A DNA stretch of 64,000 nucleotides, taken from positions 62,001-126,000 of the forward strand of contig JAWKHJ010000009.1 in the NCBI GenBank assembly GCA_041394905.1, in the 5' to 3' direction. A program made the translations under genes and the position numbers. The notes beneath the pieces are model-generated. The model had not been told where the DNA came from and did no database searches. It worked only from the letters and a program-made list of their open reading frames with translations. Source of the stretch: RI-231 sp041394905 (GTDB lineage: Bacteria > Acidobacteriota > Terriglobia > Bryobacterales > UBA6623). This document shows positions 60,101 through 64,000 of this stretch, in pieces (position 1 is the stretch's first letter; each line of letters begins with the position of its first letter).

Positions 60101-63100
60101 CAGATTTCACAGTCTTGGCGCAGGAGCCACTGGCGCAGACGGGACTGCGCGTACGCGGCGGAGAAGACCTGCGGTTGGGCTACTTCGAAGTGCGCGATCG
60201 CGTCTTTTTAGACATCTTTGTCTCATATGAGATGGCGTGGGAGATGTCGAAAGCAATTCGACAATCCCCATCGGCGGTTTTTCTGCGATTCACTCCCCTC
60301 GACGCCGCAGAGGGCGACGAAGCGAGGACGATTGACATCCCCGTCGGAGACATCGTCCACATCGGCTTAGCGCAAGCCGCGGTCAACCCTTTCAGCGGAA
60401 GCCTGCTCGGCAGGCCATTCGAAGAAGTGCAGTTGCGCTTCACCGTGCGCTGGCCCGAAAGCGAGCCGTCTCCGATGGCCGGACTGCCGGCGATGCACTG
60501 GAGCGGGCTCTACCGCGGGTCGCCGCAAAGCGCGGAGTTGGTGCAGACCGAACGATTTCAGTCCCACGAGACGATCGGGCTGGCGATGCCCAACATCGAG
60601 CGAGCCGCCGAGCCGGCGCCCATACGCTCGACCGCCATGGCGGCGCCGCTCGAGCAGCAACGGCGGGCAGCGGCGGATGCGGTCGAGCAGTTTCGCGCGC
60701 TCGAGCGGCGCCTGCGCGAAGATCTCGACCAGTTTGGATTCGATCCGGGACTGGCGGCCCGCATCACAAGAGTTCTCGAAACGTCGCAGCGCAAACGCAT
60801 CGAATGGGAACGACGACTCGAACGCATTGAGTGGGCGGCGGCCGCGCAGACGCGCCCCGGAGTGGCGCCGCCTCGCCAAGCCGTAGCCGTGCAGCAGGGC
60901 AGGCGCACGTTCATCCCTCGCAATCCTGTCGTTTGGTCTCTCTATCCGCTAGAGCGCAAGTTCCCCGTTAGCGAACCTGCGCTGCAACTCGATCCGTTGG
61001 CGCCGGAGTCGACGCTCGTGCTGCAGGCTCCAGGACGCGAGCTCGCAGAGTTCGCCTATCGCGATGGACATGTATTCTCGGTCACACTGCCGGACGGACG
61101 CATCGTAGACGCTGCGAATCGCTCGGCGATCTCCCCCAACGCGCAACGGTCGGACCAAGTACTGCTCGAGTTGCGCCTGCCCGGGGCATTAGCCGACCTC
61201 TACCCAGGCTCGCAGATCGGCGGTTTGGTTCCGGTCAAACTGAGCGCTCCCGACGGCCGGCGCACGAGCGCCTCGCCTCCGCTGAGCCTCTCGCTGTGGC
61301 CTTGGCTCGGCCTATTCGGACTTGGCGCTCTTTTTATGCCCGGCAAGAAGAGTGAGCGCGAGTTCCTAGGACAACCGCTCGAGCAGGCGCCACCCGCAGC
61401 GCCAGTCCCAGCGAAGCCGCATGAGGCGGAGGCTCCGCCGCGAGAGCTGCCGCGACTGGCGCCGCAAGACATCGTGCAGCTGCTGGGCACGGCGCGCACC
61501 TACGGGCTGCTCGACGAGGAAGTACCCGAGGATTTGCGCCAATGGATGGAGTCCGTGGTTGTGGAGCATGCACTTTCGCCGGCAATGCAACCGTGGGTGG
61601 AGCGTCAGCTTGGCATTGCACCGAACTCCGAGGATCCGTCACTGTCGGTCGAGATCGCACTACGCGCGCGACAGCACAACGTCCGCTATTGGAAGTCCGT
61701 CACCGGCTCGCCGATCACGCTCGGAAGAATCGACCGCACGATCTATCTAAACCTGGCTTTCCTCGAGACTCTGCGCAACGCCGACCAACTGCGCGTGATC
61801 GCCGCGGTGGGTCTCGATCTTGTGCTCAACCCACGCTACCAGTCGGTCGAAAAGCCTGGCGCACACGCGCTGCAAACCATCGACGACTTTGAGGGCAGCC
61901 TTGACGCGCTGCTGACAGGCGAGGAATGGCGCGCGGTCGAGAAAGCGTCCAAGGCGGCGAGGAAGGCTAGGCTCCGTTGGACGCGGCCACGGCAGCGAGT
62001 ATTCTCCGAGCGAACATTCCAAAACGTGACGGCGTTCTTGCGCGAGTACGCGCTGCCGTACGAGCGGGTGACGCTCGAGCAGATCTTCGGCGACGAAGGT
62101 ATGAGCGCGGGCGAGGCGAAGCGGCTCAGCCGCTACTACGACCTGCGCGACGAAGGCCGCCGCAACGCCGACCGCAAGACGACACACTACTTACTCGTAA
62201 ACCTGATCGCGCTGGGGATGGCTCTGCCGTTGGTCTTCGTCTCTGGTCTATTCATCCGGCTGGTCAGCCGCATGGGCCTGACGCAACCGCTTTGGGCCAC
62301 GCTGTTCCGGGATGCGCATGGCCTGGTCAGCGACTTCACGCTACAGAGCTACTTCGAGTCCTTGGCGCGCGATACGGGCGCGTCGCTCGCCGCGACGTAC
62401 TTCATCTTCACGTTGACGCTGCTCGTGGTCGGCTTCCTGATCGGCCAGATCAAACCACTGGCCGAGCATCAAGCGACGACGACGTGGTGGCTGCGCTATG
62501 CGTTCTATCGCTACGTGCTGCGCGCCGATTCGCTGGTGGATGCGTACCAAAGCCAATCGCTCGATTCGCCGCGGTCGGGGCCGATGACGATCGACGAAGT
62601 CATCGCGCGGCTGCGGGCCATGAGGTCCCCGCAGAACACGGAGGGCTTCCGCGAAGACTTCGAGGCGTTGGCCTATGCGGTCGTCGCGCCTCTGGTGCGG
62701 GAACATCACCGCACTGGGTATAACCGGCCATCGTCGGCTTTTCGGCACATGGCCGCGGCTGTAGCGGAGTACGCCCGGCGCCCGCTGCACCCGCGTGAGT
62801 CGTTCTGGGCCGGCGACGCGATGAAAGCGCCGACCACGCGGCAGATCGACGACATCCTGCACGCACGCGGCGTCTATCCGCCCGCGCTCGCGCCCGTGGC
62901 CCTGGCCGAAGAACGGTCGAAGGCGTTCATCGCGTTCATGCTGGTCGAGATGGAGAACCACCCCATCCCAGCGCTGATGGCGCTGATCAGCTTCAACCTG
63001 CTGGGCCTGTCGGAGGGGTACGAACGAGAGTCGGTGCATGAGGCGATTCGCGAGCTGATCGCGTTTCGCTTGAAGACGCTAGCGCCGCGCGTGAGCGATA

Positions 63101-64000
63101 GCTACCGCGAATACTCGCGCTACCACGACCGGCTGCGGCTGTTCTATTACGTCGAGCGCACACTGCGCTCACTGAGTCTGGTCAAACGGCAAGCGCTGAT
63201 ACAGGTCTTCGAAGCCAACGATGTGATCCCGGCGAAGGGCGTTGCGGGCCCGCGGCGCAAAGAGCGCAAGCCGTGGAATCGCTTCAAGCGCGGCCGGAGC
63301 ATCCGTAAGTCCCGGCGCATAGATTTAGCGTATCTGTGGTCGGGGCGGCTGAACAAGAATCACCCCGATGAGGCGGAAGCCTTGTTGCGCTTCTTGCAAC
63401 GTGGAGCTGCGAGCGGCGGCGACTGCCTTTCCTCGACAAAGACTTCCGGATGCAGTACGACGACGGCGGAGCGTTGACGACGAGTGTGGCCGATTTGCTC
63501 ACGCTCTACATCGAAGGGACAAGCCTGCTCGAGGAATCGATCGCGTTCGTTGCACACTCCGGTTCACTGCTCGAGTCCGCCGACTTGGCGCTGGACCAAG
63601 CGCTGCTGCCCAACCTGCGAGAAGGCGTACGGTGGACCCGTCGATTGCTGGCTCTGACATCGGGAGACGTCAAGGTACTCGGTGTAACACACGAATCAGA
63701 TGCATTCATGGAGCAACTCGACGTGCGCCTGCAAACGCGTAGCCTGTCGATGGCGGACCTGCAACGCGTAAAGACGCTGATGCTGCGCGACGTCCCCCGG
63801 CTACGGCAACCCTCGCGTATACCTCTGGCGCTCAGCTCGCTGGGGTCCGCGGAATGGAAGGCGTTTTCGCGGCTCGATCAAGCCGTGGTCACGGCGATCC
63901 CGAACACGTTCTTGTTGCCGACGGCGATCTTGACGATGCTGTGGCGTGTCGCGCCGGAGCGGCTGGAGACGCTGGCCCGGAACCCTAAGGACGGCATGCC
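57190..64000 (+). CDS. Giant membrane protein of unknown function (partial at right edge, frameshifted)
   Basis: Starting at a GTG at 57190 or a little upstream, the gene stays open for 1,802 codons from 58069 to 63477 and continues in another frame to the window end, over 2,200 residues in all. N-terminal part: helical, with long coiled segments (LLELEGERRRLEVELLRLL, SGAGLQRELLELE). Membrane helices: LAPIAIVMIAIGAPYW, IASGVALAWSWPGALIQAFV and GALLALLTRV-like segment at 59210-59420; VGMTGVMLLLLWASRLL near 59520; WPWLGLFGLGALFM near 61310; VNLIALGMALPLVFVSGLFI near 62210; YFIFTLTLLVVGFLIGQI near 62410. Between them are large, acidic soluble stretches. No Walker motif, protease site or haem motif is seen. 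Frame changes near 57440, 57985, 58068 and 63410 are bridged. I do not recognise the family. Confidence 0.65.

Overview
The window looks like a GC-rich Gram-negative bacterial chromosome, most likely an acidobacterium of the Solibacter/Bryobacterales kind. The basis is the combination of planctomycete-type cytochrome/DUF1549/DUF1553 proteins with a DUF1501 partner, an ECF sigma factor operon with a HEAT-repeat anti-sigma protein and a DUF4097 protein, secreted BNR proteins, and an outer-membrane beta barrel ending in Phe. This is inference from gene content; there is no marker gene such as 16S rRNA. More than half of the genes are broken by one-base frame changes that leave conserved sequence intact on both sides, so this reads as an uncorrected long-read assembly rather than a field of pseudogenes. 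I therefore give whole-gene spans that bridge those breaks.

Layout. 1-3522: a partial PSCyt1/DUF1549 protein (-) divergent from a D-aminoacylase (+). 4091-6479: rlmN (-) back to back with an M16 protease (+). 6498-10498 (-): an operon of ECF sigma factor, anti-sigma/HEAT protein, DUF4097 protein, PDZ protein and rhodanese, with ATGA overlaps at three junctions. 10669-15115 (+): a Trm112/UPF0434-like protein, a DUF4126 membrane protein, a ComM/YifB ATPase and an AlgD/Ugd-type sugar-nucleotide dehydrogenase. 15199-16924 (-): a methyltransferase and a LysM protein. 17285-27871 (+): a DnaJ-domain protein, thiolase plus acyl-CoA dehydrogenase (beta-oxidation), a P-loop kinase, a carbohydrate esterase, a DUF5060/DUF4038 glycosidase-like protein, a serine hydrolase fused to a DUF4185-like domain, a HAD dehalogenase and a radical SAM protein. 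27872-31559 (-): cdaA-cdaR-glmM, the cyclic di-AMP/cell-wall precursor cluster, plus a membrane protein. 31632-35760 (+): secreted BNR protein, Pro-rich/glycine-zipper protein, small proteins, a tRNA-Ile2(CAT) and a formamidase. 35764-39344 (-): a Tat-exported class V aminotransferase and a dimethylformamidase-like protein. 39463-43573 (+): a second PSCyt1/DUF1549/DUF1553 gene with its DUF1501 partner.

The most interesting part is 43998-56918, all on the minus strand: a cytochrome with at least 22 haem motifs, then a giant multihaem cytochrome of about 1,680 residues in which I count by eye about 50 intact CXXCH motifs and about 17 more that look damaged by sequencing errors, then an outer-membrane beta-barrel protein, a secreted protein, a cytochrome b-like membrane protein, a membrane-anchored 4Fe-4S/FAD/NAD(P) oxidoreductase and a TPR lipoprotein. 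Together they could carry electrons from NAD(P)H through the inner membrane, the periplasm and an outer-membrane pore to the outside, or the reverse. The middle of the giant cytochrome is a tandem array of nearly identical 222-bp repeats, each coding for a three-haem module. Divergent from this operon, across an AT-rich promoter region with two TGTTAAGAT boxes 33 bp apart, is a giant membrane protein of more than 2,200 residues that I do not recognise; it runs off the right edge.
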